This document shows, in pieces, positions 1 to 10,000 of a stretch of 64,000 nt of DNA. Positions within the stretch are counted from its first letter, which is position 1, and every line of letters starts with the position of its first letter. The position numbers and the translations under genes were made by a program. The stretch covers positions 62,001-126,000 of the forward strand of contig JAAWWE010000002.1 in NCBI GenBank assembly GCA_021404525.1, written 5' to 3'. Below the pieces are notes generated by a model. The model did no database searches, had not been told where the DNA came from, and saw only the letters and a list, made by a program, of their open reading frames with translations. This stretch comes from Rhodobiaceae bacterium. GTDB taxonomy: Bacteria > Pseudomonadota > Alphaproteobacteria > Parvibaculales > Parvibaculaceae.

Positions 1-111
1 TTGGCGGGCCGCAGATTCTACGACCGTTACGGTTTCGTTGAGACAGGCAGGTCCATTCATGATGCAACGGGAGAGGTTTTGCTAAAAGTGGCCATCAACA
101 AAACCCCCTGA
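1..111 (+). CDS. C-terminal end of a GNAT-type acetyltransferase (partial)
   Basis: An open frame runs from the first base to a TGA at 109-111 and gives 36 residues. The piece FYDRYGFVETG is the usual last strand of GNAT N-acetyltransferases, where an aromatic-rich A..FY.R.GF.. segment closes the acetyl-CoA fold. The start and catalytic core lie outside the window, so the substrate cannot be inferred. It is convergent with the flavoprotein gene, whose stop is only 13 bp away. Confidence rests on a short motif. Confidence 0.6.
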   Translation: MAGRRFYDRYGFVETGRSIHDATGEVLLKVAINKTP

Positions 112-124
112 GAAGGGTAGTTTT

Positions 125-1348
125 CTATTCCGCCATGTCTTTCATATTGATGCTTTCGTCCGCGAGCTTTGCAGCCGGAATTTTTGCTTTCGCAGCAATC
201 AGGCGACGCGACATCATATGTTCCGGCGCCCGGTTCACAGCGTCAGAGGCAATCATCACACCATCCTTCAAGTAGAAGACAGCGAATGAGCGATCGTTTT
301 CGGGATCGCCGCGTACGACAACTTCATCATATCCGGCAGAGAGCCCGACGATCTGGAGTTTCAGATCATATTGGTCTGACCAGAACCAGGGGACCTGTGC
401 GTAAGGCTTTTCCTTGCCGCAAATGGCAGCGGCTGCCGTCTTTCCTTGCTCAAGTGCATTGTGCACGGATTCAAGTCGCAGCCGGTGACCGAGAATGGGA
501 TTGGGGTGGTTGGTGCAATCACCGATTGCATAGATATCCGGATCTTCGGTTCGACAGAGCTCATCAACGGCAATCCCGTTTTCAACTTTCAGACCGGCTT
601 CTTCTGCGAGTTCCACATTGGGGATGATTCCAACGCCAACAATCACGAAATCGGCGTCAAAGGTCTTTCCGTCGCCGCAGTCAATTTTCTCTATTCGGCC
701 ATCTGATCCTTCAAAGCCCGTAACCGCGACCCCTGTCTCGATCTTCACGCCCGCTTCTGTATGGGCCTTGGTGTAGAATTTGGACAGAATGGGGTCGACC
801 ACACGAGCGAGAACCCGCGGTGCCATCTCAAGCACGGTGACATCAATGCCGCGCTGTGCGGCGACTGCGGCAACTTCCAGGCCGATATAGCCGCCACCCA
901 CGACAACCATCTTGCCGCCTTCGTTGAATTTTGCCTGGATCGCTTCAACATCTTCAACGGTTCTCAAATAGAACACGCCGTCGAGGTCAAAGCCTGGAAT
1001 ATTGAGTTCCCGCACGCGGCTTCCGGTCGCGAGAATGAGCTTGTCATAGCCACGTGTGCTCCCGTCATCGAGATGAATGAGTTTCTTGGGTCGCTCAATT
1101 TCCACCACCTTGCGGCCCAGGATCATCTCCGCGTTGGATTTGTCGTAAAAGTCTGGGGGTTTGAAATAGACCCGGTCAATGTCGATCTCACCGGCGAGGA
1201 ATTTCTTTGAGAGAGGGGGCCGCTGATACGGCACATAGGGTTCATCGCCAATGACTGTGATGGGGCCCTCATAGCCTTCAGACCGTAAGCTGGCGACGGC
1301 CTGGCCGGCCGCGTGCCCAGCCCCAACAATAATCACCCCATCTGACAT
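125..1348 (-). CDS. FAD-dependent NAD(P)H:ferredoxin reductase-like oxidoreductase
   Basis: This 407-residue flavoprotein belongs to the putidaredoxin/rhodocoxin reductase family, which passes electrons from NAD(P)H to a ferredoxin or oxygenase. The N-terminal dinucleotide fold VGAGHAAG (about residues 8-15) binds FAD. A second Rossmann motif VGGGYIGLE (about 149-157) binds NAD(P)H. DIYAIGDC (about 270) is the C-terminal FAD motif. There is no redox-active CxxxxC pair, which fits this family rather than glutathione or dihydrolipoamide reductases. A GGGAGGA Shine-Dalgarno lies about 10 bases before the ATG at 1348. No ferredoxin or P450 gene is adjacent, so the partner is unknown. Confidence 0.9.
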   Translation of the reverse strand: MSDGVIIVGAGHAAGQAVASLRSEGYEGPITVIGDEPYVPYQRPPLSKKFLAGEIDIDRVYFKPPDFYDKSNAEMILGRKVVEIERPKKLIHLDDGSTRGYDKLILATGSRVRELNIPGFDLDGVFYLRTVEDVEAIQAKFNEGGKMVVVGGGYIGLEVAAVAAQRGIDVTVLEMAPRVLARVVDPILSKFYTKAHTEAGVKIETGVAVTGFEGSDGRIEKIDCGDGKTFDADFVIVGVGIIPNVELAEEAGLKVENGIAVDELCRTEDPDIYAIGDCTNHPNPILGHRLRLESVHNALEQGKTAAAAICGKEKPYAQVPWFWSDQYDLKLQIVGLSAGYDEVVVRGDPENDRSFAVFYLKDGVMIASDAVNRAPEHMMSRRLIAAKAKIPAAKLADESINMKDMAE

Positions 1349-1587
1349 GGCGAATGCTCCTCCCGAATTCTTCTAAACAGGTTTCTTACGAAACAGTCTT
1401 TAAAAAATGACGCAGGCGTCACTTTTGTTGTCCTGAATGTGCCGCCACAGCTCCTCCAGTTCAAGAGAAATGTGCGCGATGGGGCAATGAGACGCAAGGA
1501 TTCCGCCAAAAAGACCGACTCTATTCAGGGGACCAAGTTAGCAAGGGACCCTTGAAGCCAGGCGCTCCAAGCGCGTACAAGGGCGCT

Positions 1588-2115
1588 ATGAGCAGGATCA
1601 CCCCACCATCTACCGGCCAAAATGATACCACCCGGGAAATCATGCTGGCAGATGCCGCCGCAACACAGAAGCTGGGCGGGGTGCTCGCGGGTCTGGTGGC
1701 TCCACAGGATGTCATTGCCTTGTGGGGCGACCTGGGAGCGGGCAAGACAAGTCTCGCCCGTGCGATCATTCAAACGCTCCTCGCGGCGTTGGGCCAGCAT
1801 GAGGATGTGCCAAGCCCGACCTTCACCCTGGTGCAAACCTATGAGGCGGATGCGCTGCCCATATGGCATGCAGATCTCTATCGCCTGTCTGATCCGGATG
1901 AACTGATTGAGTTGGGGTTGGAAGAGGCGTTGGAAGCAGGGGTGCTACTGATCGAATGGCCGGATCGGATGGAGGATGAGCTCCCCGCACAACGTTTGGA
2001 CATTGAGCTGAAAGAGGTCGGCGAGGGCAGGCTTGCCTGCTTGACGGCGCGCGGCGTCTCGTGGGAAGACCGCATTGACCGCGCGCAGGAACAGATGAAT
2101 CAGTTGGGTGCGTGA
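1588..2115 (+). CDS. tsaE: tRNA t6A synthesis ATPase TsaE
   Basis: TsaE (YjeE) is the small P-loop ATPase that works with TsaB, TsaC and TsaD to make N6-threonylcarbamoyl-adenosine at position 37 of ANN-decoding tRNAs. The Walker A motif GDLGAGKTSLAR (about residues 44-55) and the family segment PSPTFTLVQ followed by WHADLYRL are plain. I place the start at the ATG at 1588. An upstream in-frame TTG at 1552 would add 12 residues and has no convincing ribosome site. The protein is 175 residues, slightly longer than the 150-160 usual in the family. Its end overlaps the next gene by four bases (GTGA), suggesting translational coupling. Confidence 0.93.
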   Translation: MSRITPPSTGQNDTTREIMLADAAATQKLGGVLAGLVAPQDVIALWGDLGAGKTSLARAIIQTLLAALGQHEDVPSPTFTLVQTYEADALPIWHADLYRLSDPDELIELGLEEALEAGVLLIEWPDRMEDELPAQRLDIELKEVGEGRLACLTARGVSWEDRIDRAQEQMNQLGA

Positions 2116-3272
2116 GACCAAATGACCTGCGAGAGAAGGCAAGCAAGAGGGTGGGCGTGAGCGAAAGAGAAGAACTTCTGCTGGCCTTTCTCGACCGTGA
2201 GGGCTGGGGAAGCGCGACACGGAGCTACCTGCAAGGGGACGCCTCGCTGCGACGCTATGAGCGCATGGAGCTGAACGGCACCAAGGCTGTTCTTATGGAC
2301 TGGCCTGCAGGTCCCGATGCCCCGGTTGACGGGGGCCATGCCGCCTACTCCAAACTGGCGCATCTGGCAGAAGATGTCAGGCCCTTTGTAGCTGTCGGTG
2401 CTTATCTCAAAAACCTTGGGCTGCGCGCGCCAGAAACAATCGCAAGCGACCTCAAACATGGCTTCCTGTTGCTGGAAGATATGGGCACCGATGATTTTGG
2501 GCAGCTGATCGACAAAGGCGAAGGCCCAAAAGGCGAGGCGCTCGATGATATGTATCGCGCGGGGCTGGATGTTCTTGTCGCACTGCAACAGGCGGGAGCG
2601 CCAGCTCCTCTTACCGTCGGTGACGGAAGCACTCACAACGTGCCGGCATTTGATGATGGCATTTACCGCATCGAAACAGCCATGCCGCTTGATTGGTATT
2701 TGCCGGTTGTGATGGGGAAGCAGGCGAGCGACGCCATGCGTGCCGAGTATGATGCGATTTGGACGGCACTCTGGCCACTGATCGAAGCGGGCCCGCGCAC
2801 TCTTTTCCTGCGGGACTTTCACTCACCTAACATTCTCTGGCAGGCAGACAAACGTGGGCTAGAGCGTGTGGGCTTGATTGACTATCAGGACGCTCTCATC
2901 GGTTCGCTTGCCTATGACCCGGTCTCCTTTTTGCAGGATGCGAGGCGTGACGTGCCCCTGGAGCGCGAAGAGACAATGCGTACCTACTATGTGCAAGCGA
3001 TGAAACATGCGAATGTTCGGTTTGATGCAGAAGAATTTGAAGCTGCCTATGCCGTCTTGGGCGCAGAACGGGCGCTGCGGCTCATGGGATTGTGGCCAAG
3101 GCTGCTGAAGCGCGATAACAAACCCCACTACATGGTGCACATGGCACGCACCCAGGATTATCTGCGTCGAAATCTGGCGCACCCGGCCTTGTCCAACCTC
3201 GCCGGTTTTGTCGAAAGCCATTTCTTGAAAGACGCGCCTGCGCCAGGGCAGATTGCCGAGACACAAGCATGA
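2112..3272 (+). CDS. amgK: N-acetylmuramate/N-acetylglucosamine 1-kinase AmgK
   Basis: This aminoglycoside-phosphotransferase-fold kinase (386 residues, COG3178) phosphorylates recovered MurNAc or GlcNAc at the anomeric position in the cell-wall recycling route that bypasses de novo UDP-MurNAc synthesis. The catalytic loop RDFHSPNILW (about residues 231-240) and the metal-binding LIDYQDALIGS (about 253-263) are both present. It starts with GTG overlapping the tsaE stop. A second in-frame GTG at 2157 is possible. It overlaps murU by four bases. The amgK-murU pair is the known arrangement of this pathway in Pseudomonas and Caulobacter, and this context is the main support for substrate. Confidence 0.87.
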   Translation: MRPNDLREKASKRVGVSEREELLLAFLDREGWGSATRSYLQGDASLRRYERMELNGTKAVLMDWPAGPDAPVDGGHAAYSKLAHLAEDVRPFVAVGAYLKNLGLRAPETIASDLKHGFLLLEDMGTDDFGQLIDKGEGPKGEALDDMYRAGLDVLVALQQAGAPAPLTVGDGSTHNVPAFDDGIYRIETAMPLDWYLPVVMGKQASDAMRAEYDAIWTALWPLIEAGPRTLFLRDFHSPNILWQADKRGLERVGLIDYQDALIGSLAYDPVSFLQDARRDVPLEREETMRTYYVQAMKHANVRFDAEEFEAAYAVLGAERALRLMGLWPRLLKRDNKPHYMVHMARTQDYLRRNLAHPALSNLAGFVESHFLKDAPAPGQIAETQA

Positions 3273-3982
3273 CGCAGATTAAACGCGCGATGATTATGGG
3301 CGCTGGCCAGGGCACCCGCATGGCGCCGCTCACCGATGACAAGCCGAAGCCCTTGGTTCGTTTTATGGGCAGGCCTTTGATCGACCACGCGCTTAAGCGC
3401 CTCAGCGCAGCGGGGATTGAAGAAGTTGTCGTCAATGTGCATGCCCATGCAGATCTGCTTGAAGCGCATTTGAAGAGGGTGTCGACGCCGAAAATCGTGA
3501 TCTCAGACGAACGTGATGAGCTTCTGGACACAGGCGGTGGCGTGAAGAAAGCGAGACCCTTGTTGGGGGACGATACCATCATCACCTTCAACTCCGACAG
3601 CGTCTGGATTGAAGGTCGTCGCCCGACACTCAGCCGCATGATGGAAGCCTGGGATCCGGAGCATATGGACGCGCTTTTGATGATTGCGAGCGCCACCAAT
3701 ACAATCGGCGAAGTGCGTCGCGGAGACTTCACCATGGAGCCTGATGGCCGCCTGGTGCGTCGGGAAGAACAAACCGTTGCGCCCTTTATGTATGCAGGTG
3801 TCCAGATCGTCAATCCGACGCTATTTGACGACGGGCCAGAGGGACCCTTCTCCACAAATCTCATCTGGGACAAGGCCATCGAGCGAGGGCGGCTGTTTGG
3901 CCTGCGCATGGAAGCGACTTGGATGCATGTGGGTACGCCGGACGACCTTGCTGACGCAGAACGGTTCCTGCGCGACCTGTGA
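3269..3982 (+). CDS. murU: N-acetylmuramate 1-phosphate uridylyltransferase MurU
   Basis: This 237-residue nucleotidyltransferase converts MurNAc-1-phosphate and UTP to UDP-MurNAc, completing the AmgK salvage route. The nucleotide-binding signature GAGQGTRMAPLT followed by KPKPLV (about residues 11-30) and the metal-binding FNSDSVWI (about 110-117) are typical of the glucose-1-phosphate thymidylyl/uridylyltransferase fold. The ATG overlaps the amgK stop as ATGA, so the two are probably co-translated. Specificity for MurNAc-1-phosphate over other sugar phosphates is inferred from the pairing with amgK. The next gene, addB, begins 24 bases downstream. Confidence 0.87.
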   Translation: MTQIKRAMIMGAGQGTRMAPLTDDKPKPLVRFMGRPLIDHALKRLSAAGIEEVVVNVHAHADLLEAHLKRVSTPKIVISDERDELLDTGGGVKKARPLLGDDTIITFNSDSVWIEGRRPTLSRMMEAWDPEHMDALLMIASATNTIGEVRRGDFTMEPDGRLVRREEQTVAPFMYAGVQIVNPTLFDDGPEGPFSTNLIWDKAIERGRLFGLRMEATWMHVGTPDDLADAERFLRDL

Positions 3983-4006
3983 GCTCTACCCGGGTAGACT
4001 GAGGTC

Positions 4007-7000
4007 ATGGCCCTCGATTCTTCGCCAACGCTGTTCACCATTCCGCCTGGCGTTCCCTTTCTGGACGCCTTGGCAAACGCGCTTGTGGAAGACCCGACGC
4101 TGGGTGCGGTGCTTTCAGACGAGCCGGAAGCGCTGGCAGATCTCACGATATTGCTGCCGACACGCCGCGCGGTGCGCTCGCTGACAGAGGCTTTCCTTCG
4201 CGCGGGCGACGGCAAAGCCATTTTGTTGCCGCGCATACGACCTCTGGGCGATGTTGATGAAGAAGAACTGCTCCTGACGTCGGACCCCGGCGAGGGAATA
4301 TCAGGCGGTCTGGACCTGCCACCGGCTGTGGATGGCATGGACCGCCAGCTTAGGCTTGCAAGACTGATCCTCGCCTGGGGACGGGGAAGCCCCTTCGGGC
4401 CAAAAAATGCTGGTCAAGCGACGTCGCTGGCTGCTGAACTCGCCCACTTGATTGACAGCGCGGAGACAGAAGGCGTTGACCTGACAAAGGTGCGAGATCT
4501 GGTGCCGGAGCGGTTTGCCGAACACTGGCAATACACTCTGTCTTTTCTGGAAATCGCACTGGAATACTGGCCACAGGAACTTGCAGAGCGTGGCCTCATT
4601 GACCCGGCCAAACGTCGAAATCTCGCGATCCGGGCGGAGACTGAGGCCTGGGCATCAAATCCGCCGGCCCACCCGGTCATTGCGGCAGGGTCCACCGGCT
4701 CTATTCCGGCGACAGCGGATCTGTTGAAAACTGTCGCGCTTCTACCAAAGGGTGCGTTGATCCTTCCCGGTCTTGATCAGACACTTGATGCCCGCGGGTG
4801 GCAGGCCGTGGGGCCTTCTCATCCGCAATATGGCATGAAGCAATTGCTGGCGAGCATTGGGGCGGACAGAGACCTGGTGCAGACATGGCCCCATGCGAAG
4901 CCCTCAGCTGTGGCAGCGGATCGTGCGGCGTTCCTTTCTGAAGCGCTTCGTCCGGCGGAAACAACGGATGTCTGGAGTTCAGAAGAGACAAAGACATTCG
5001 ACCAAGCGTCCGCCACCACCGGTCTGACACTGATCGAAGCACAAACACCGAGAGAAGAAGCAGCAGCCATTGCCTGTGCGCTCCGCGAAGTGTTGGAGGA
5101 GCCGACGCGTACCGGTGTGCTGGTGACGCCGGATCGGTCTTTGGCGCGGCGCGTGGCACAAGAACTGGGGCGTTGGGGTATTCCCATTGATGATAGTGCC
5201 GGGACACCAATGACGGGGACCAACCCCTTTGGTCTGCTTAGATTGCTGGCTGTTACCGCCTCTGAGGGACTCGCCCCCGTCTCTTTGCTCGATGTGTTGA
5301 AACACCCGCTGACGTCACTGGGACTGAGCTCCGCGGAATGTAGCCAGCGAACACGGGAGCTCGAGCGCGCCCTCCTGCGTGGCCCACGGCCGGGGCAGGA
5401 CATTCAAGGTCTTCGCGACGTCTTGGCGCGAACTGAGTTGGAGGAAGAGCAGAAGGAAAGGCTGAAGGACCTGGTCGACCGTTTGGAAGCGGCAATTACC
5501 CCCTTTCTTGAGTCTTACGATCTGCACGAGCTGCCTTTAAGGGACTTGGCCGAAACCCATCTGCGGGCGGCGGAAGCTCTGGCAACGAGCGATGAGGCGA
5601 GCGGTCCTGACCGGCTTTATCGTGGCGATGCAGGTGAAGCAGCCGCACTCTTCATGGAAACGCTTCTGGCGTCAGCGGACAGTCTTCCTGAAATGGAACC
5701 TCTCGCCTATCTGCGCCTGCTTGAAACACTCAGTGCCGGGCGCATGGTCCGGCCCCGCTTTGGGCAGCACCCGAGGCTGTCCATTTTGGGACCACTCGAA
5801 GCACGTCTCCTCAGTGCGGACCGGGTTGTTCTTGGGGGATTGAATGAAGAGAGCTGGCCGACGGCGGCCCCCATTGACGCCTGGCTGAGCCGGCCCATGC
5901 GTGAGGAATTGGGGCTGGAGCCACCGGAACGGCGCATTGGCCTGTCGGCTCATGACTTTGTTCAGGCAGTCTGTGGCTCTGATGTGATCATCACTCGGTC
6001 TTTAAAAGTAGAGGGCGCGCCGACCGTCGCGTCGCGTTGGTTGTTGCGGATCGACAGCCTGCTCAAGGGAGCGGGCCTGAAAGATGGGCTGACGTCCGAT
6101 ACAAGCTATCTGCAAACTGCAGAAAAGCTGGATGAGCCGGAGGCAGTGGCACCGGGCAGGGCGCCTCAGCCAAGGCCACCTCTGACGGCAAGGCCGGATA
6201 GGTATTCCGCAACGGAGGTGGAAACACTGATCCGCGATCCCTATGCGATCTACGCCAGGAAAGTATTGCGGCTGCGGCCTCTCGACCCGCTGGATGCAGA
6301 CGCGGGGGCCCTTGAGCGCGGCACGCTGTTGCATCAGGCACTTGAATACGTCGCGCGCAAATTCCCCAATAGACTGCCCGCCGATGTTGAGGCGGCCTTC
6401 CTGGAGATGGGCAGGTTGGCGTTTGAAGAAGCGCCGAACCGCCCTGGTGTGACGGCCTTTTGGTGGCCGAGATATGAGCAAGTGGCCGGCTGGATGGCGA
6501 TCTGGGAGAGTGATCTGCGGCAAGGACTGACCCGAACCCATGCTGAGATCAAAGGCGAGCTGTCCCTTCAAGGGTTCGGTCGGCCCATGACCCTGTCTGC
6601 GCGCGCCGACAGAGTTGATGAACGCAACGACGGATCCCTTGCTATCTATGATTACAAAACGGGCACACCCCCGTCGAAGAAGCAGGTGGAAGCGGGCTTA
6701 AGTCCACAATTGCCTTTGGAGGCCGCGATCGCAGCGGCAGGTGGCTTTGAGACCGAAGATGGAAAGCCCCTTGCTGCGCGGCCCGTGTCAGTCTTGTCGT
6801 ATCTGCATTTGTCTGGGGGTGATCCAGGCGCCGCGGAGAAAAAAGTGTCGCAGGATGGAAGTGCGGATGCGGCGGTGGTATTGGAGGGTCTTGTCTCTCT
6901 GCTGCAGCACTATGAAAACGAGGGCACACCGTTTCTGTCCCGTCCACGGGTCCAGTTTCAGGCGCTCTGGGGAGACTATGATCATCTTGCCCGCGTGCGC

Positions 7001-7036
7001 GAATGGACCGCCGCCCAGAGCGGAGGTGAGGGCTGA
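4007..7036 (+). CDS. addB: Double-strand break repair nuclease subunit AddB
   Basis: AddB (1009 residues, alphaproteobacterial form) pairs with AddA to process broken DNA ends and load RecA, the counterpart of RecBCD. The C-terminal third carries a PD-(D/E)XK nuclease: a GTLLHQALEYVAR helix (about residue 773) and the core IYDYKTGTPPSKKQ (about 880), followed by the QLPLEA helix. The N-terminal two thirds are helicase-like; LLPTRRAVRSLTEAF near residue 48 resembles the family's opening motif. The start follows a weak TGAGGT site. The stop shares one base with the addA start (TGATG), which supports a fixed AddA:AddB complex. Confidence 0.94.
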   Translation: MALDSSPTLFTIPPGVPFLDALANALVEDPTLGAVLSDEPEALADLTILLPTRRAVRSLTEAFLRAGDGKAILLPRIRPLGDVDEEELLLTSDPGEGISGGLDLPPAVDGMDRQLRLARLILAWGRGSPFGPKNAGQATSLAAELAHLIDSAETEGVDLTKVRDLVPERFAEHWQYTLSFLEIALEYWPQELAERGLIDPAKRRNLAIRAETEAWASNPPAHPVIAAGSTGSIPATADLLKTVALLPKGALILPGLDQTLDARGWQAVGPSHPQYGMKQLLASIGADRDLVQTWPHAKPSAVAADRAAFLSEALRPAETTDVWSSEETKTFDQASATTGLTLIEAQTPREEAAAIACALREVLEEPTRTGVLVTPDRSLARRVAQELGRWGIPIDDSAGTPMTGTNPFGLLRLLAVTASEGLAPVSLLDVLKHPLTSLGLSSAECSQRTRELERALLRGPRPGQDIQGLRDVLARTELEEEQKERLKDLVDRLEAAITPFLESYDLHELPLRDLAETHLRAAEALATSDEASGPDRLYRGDAGEAAALFMETLLASADSLPEMEPLAYLRLLETLSAGRMVRPRFGQHPRLSILGPLEARLLSADRVVLGGLNEESWPTAAPIDAWLSRPMREELGLEPPERRIGLSAHDFVQAVCGSDVIITRSLKVEGAPTVASRWLLRIDSLLKGAGLKDGLTSDTSYLQTAEKLDEPEAVAPGRAPQPRPPLTARPDRYSATEVETLIRDPYAIYARKVLRLRPLDPLDADAGALERGTLLHQALEYVARKFPNRLPADVEAAFLEMGRLAFEEAPNRPGVTAFWWPRYEQVAGWMAIWESDLRQGLTRTHAEIKGELSLQGFGRPMTLSARADRVDERNDGSLAIYDYKTGTPPSKKQVEAGLSPQLPLEAAIAAAGGFETEDGKPLAARPVSVLSYLHLSGGDPGAAEKKVSQDGSADAAVVLEGLVSLLQHYENEGTPFLSRPRVQFQALWGDYDHLARVREWTAAQSGGEG

Positions 7037-10000
7037 TGTCAACGACCGGCACACTCACGATTGTTGATACGACAAGACGGCAAGCTGCGGCCGCAGACCC
7101 GGCCGCATCTGTCTGGGTGTCCGCCAATGCCGGCTCTGGCAAAACCCATGTGCTCATCAACCGGGTGATCCGACTTCTCCTGTCAGGCACCGACCCGGAG
7201 CGCATTCTTTGCCTCACCTTCACCAAGGCAGCGGCATCTGAAATGGCAAGCCGCCTCTATGACAGGTTGGGCGAATGGGCGGTGATGGACGAAGCGGGTC
7301 TAGCCGAGAAGCTGCGGGAACTTGAGGGCGTCGCACCGGATGCGGCGAAACTCCTCGGCGCGCGCTTGCTCTTCGCTCGGGCAATTGAAACGCCGGGCGG
7401 TCTCAAAATCCAAACCATTCATGCCTTTTGTGAACGCCTGCTCGGCCGCTTTCCATTGGAGGCCGGTGTGCCGCCGCATTTCGAAATCCTGGACGAACGC
7501 ACAGCGACTGAGCTGATGGCAGAAGCGCGGGATGAAATCCTCTCCGAAATTGGTGAGGAAGAGCAAGCAGGTGCACAAGGCGATGTGGCTTCGGCCTTTG
7601 AAACCGTGTCGTCCCTCGTTGGTGAATATGGGTTTGATGATCTCTTCCGCGAAATTGTTGGCAAGCGCGCACAGCTGACCGAACAGATTGCAAGCGCAGG
7701 TGGTGTCGATGGTGTCCTGGAGAAAGCCGCCGCGCTTTTGCACGTGGGACCTGAAGAAACGGAAGATGGATTGATCGCTGCGGCGGCGGAAGTTGCGCCT
7801 CTTCAAGAATTGAGAGAAGCCCTTCCGCTGCTTCAGGCAGGCAACAAGACCGACGTTAAAACAGCAACGGCGATGGCCGCGTTTCTGAATGCGCCGACGG
7901 ATATGGATGTGCTGGATAATTACAAAACAGCATTTCTGAAACAGGACGGGGGTCCCAAGAAGCTGACGCCCAGCATCATCACAAAAAAAGTGCATGAGGC
8001 TCACCCGCACCTTCTCGATCTGCTGGAGCGCGAACAGGCCCGGATTCTTGAACTTGAAGAGCAGCGCCGGGCTGCGCGCATCGTTGCCTCCACGCACGCA
8101 CTCTATGTGCTTGCGGCCGCTCTCCTTGAGCGTTTCGCCGATCTGAAAAAGCAATGGGCCGTACTCGATTATGAAGATCTGATTCTGAAAAGCCGGGACC
8201 TTCTAAACCTCTCGTCTGCCGCTGCCTGGGTTCTCTATAAGCTGGACGGGGGGCTTGACCACATTCTGGTTGATGAAGCTCAGGACACAAGCCCCCATCA
8301 ATGGGAAGTGATCCAGGCGCTGGCCGAAGAATTTCTGTCAGGCGAAGGAGCGCGCGATTTAACACGCACCATCTTCGCGGTGGGGGACGAAAAACAATCC
8401 ATCTTTTCGTTCCAGGGCGCTGATCCGGCAAAATTTGCAGAAATGAAAACGCATTTTGCCGCAAAGGTAGAAGGCGCGGGAAAAGCCTGGAACCCGGTGG
8501 ACCTGCTTCTGTCTTTTCGCTCCACCCGCGAAGTCTTGAGTGCTGTGGATCAGGTGTTTGCAACAGAAGAAACCGCGACCGGCCTCAACGCCGAGGCGGA
8601 ACCGCCAACCCACTATCCCTTTCGTGACCTTGACGCGGGTCTCGTCGAAATTTGGCCGACTTGTGTTCCCGACGAGGAAGAAGAAGCCCTGCCCTGGGAC
8701 GCGCCGCTCGACTATCCAAATGCGCAGAGCCCGGAGGCGAAACTCGCAGATCGCATTGCCTCGACCATCGCCCATTGGCTGGCGACAAAAGAAAATCTGA
8801 AGGGTGAAGGCCGACCGATTGAGGCAAGAGACATCCTCATCCTTGTGCGGCGGCGGAATGTCTTTGTTGAGGAAGTGATCCGAGCCTTGAAGCGACGCGA
8901 TGTACCGGTGGCGGGTACCGACCGAATGGTGCTCACGGATCAGATTGCGGTGATGGACCTGATGGCAGCGGCCGCCTTTGCACTCTTGCCAGAGGATGAT
9001 CTGACACTGGCGACCGTGTTGAAAAGTCCGCTCGTCGGTTTGGAAGAGGACGCTCTGTTTGACCTGGCGCACGGCCGTGAAGGCACCCTGTGGCAGGCAC
9101 TCACAGGTCGCAAGAACGAAAAGGCGCAATATCAGGAGGCCTATGAGCTCTTGTCGTCCTGGCGCACTAGAGCAGATCAAATGCGGCCTTATGAATTCTT
9201 TGCGCAGCTCCTGGTGGCTGACAAGGGGCGTCGCAAATTGAGAGCGCGGCTTGGGGCTGATGTGGATGACCCCGTCGATGAGTTTTTGTCCCTGGCGCTT
9301 GGGTTCGAACGCACGCACACACCATCACTGCAAAGCTTTCTTCATTGGGTCGAAGCGGGTGAAGCAGAAGTGAAACGCGAAATGGCGGAGGGGCGTGATG
9401 AAGTGCGGATCATGACCGTTCATGGCGCTAAAGGATTGGAAGCTCCCATCGTTTTCTTGCCGGATACGTGTTCGGTGCCGGGCGGGCAGCATGACCCGAA
9501 GCTGATACCTGCCGGACCGGAAAGCGAGGGGCTGCTGCTTTTTCCCGGCCGGAAGGTAAATGACGATCCCGTGGCCGCTAGCGCAAGGGACCGTTTGCGC
9601 ACAGAGGCAATGAATGAATATCGCCGCCTTCTCTATGTGGCGATGACAAGAGCCAAAGATCGTCTCTATGTTTCTGGCTATGAGGGAAGCCGGGAGTCGA
9701 GCCCTGACTGCTGGTACAAGCTCATCGAGCGGGGACTCGTCGAAGATGCGGAAGAAGTAACCGCCTGGGATGGTGAGCCCGTCCGGCGCATTGAGGGCGA
9801 GCAGAGGCGAGACATCAAATCGACTGCGCCGAAGGCCGTTGCTGCACCGCGTTCTGAGCTTCCTGGCTGGGCGTCACGCCCGCCGCCGCCGGAACCCGTT
9901 CCGGCGAGGCCTCTGGCGCCCTCTAAACTGGTGGAGGATTTTAACGAACCAACCATTGCCTCACCTCTGAGCCAAGGTGGCGCAGACAGGTTCAAACGCG

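Noticed and set aside
3082-4338. 418-codon open frame on the - strand
   Set aside because: It lies antisense to amgK, murU and addB, has low-complexity Ser/Arg composition and no family resemblance; it is a shadow of G+C-rich coding DNA.
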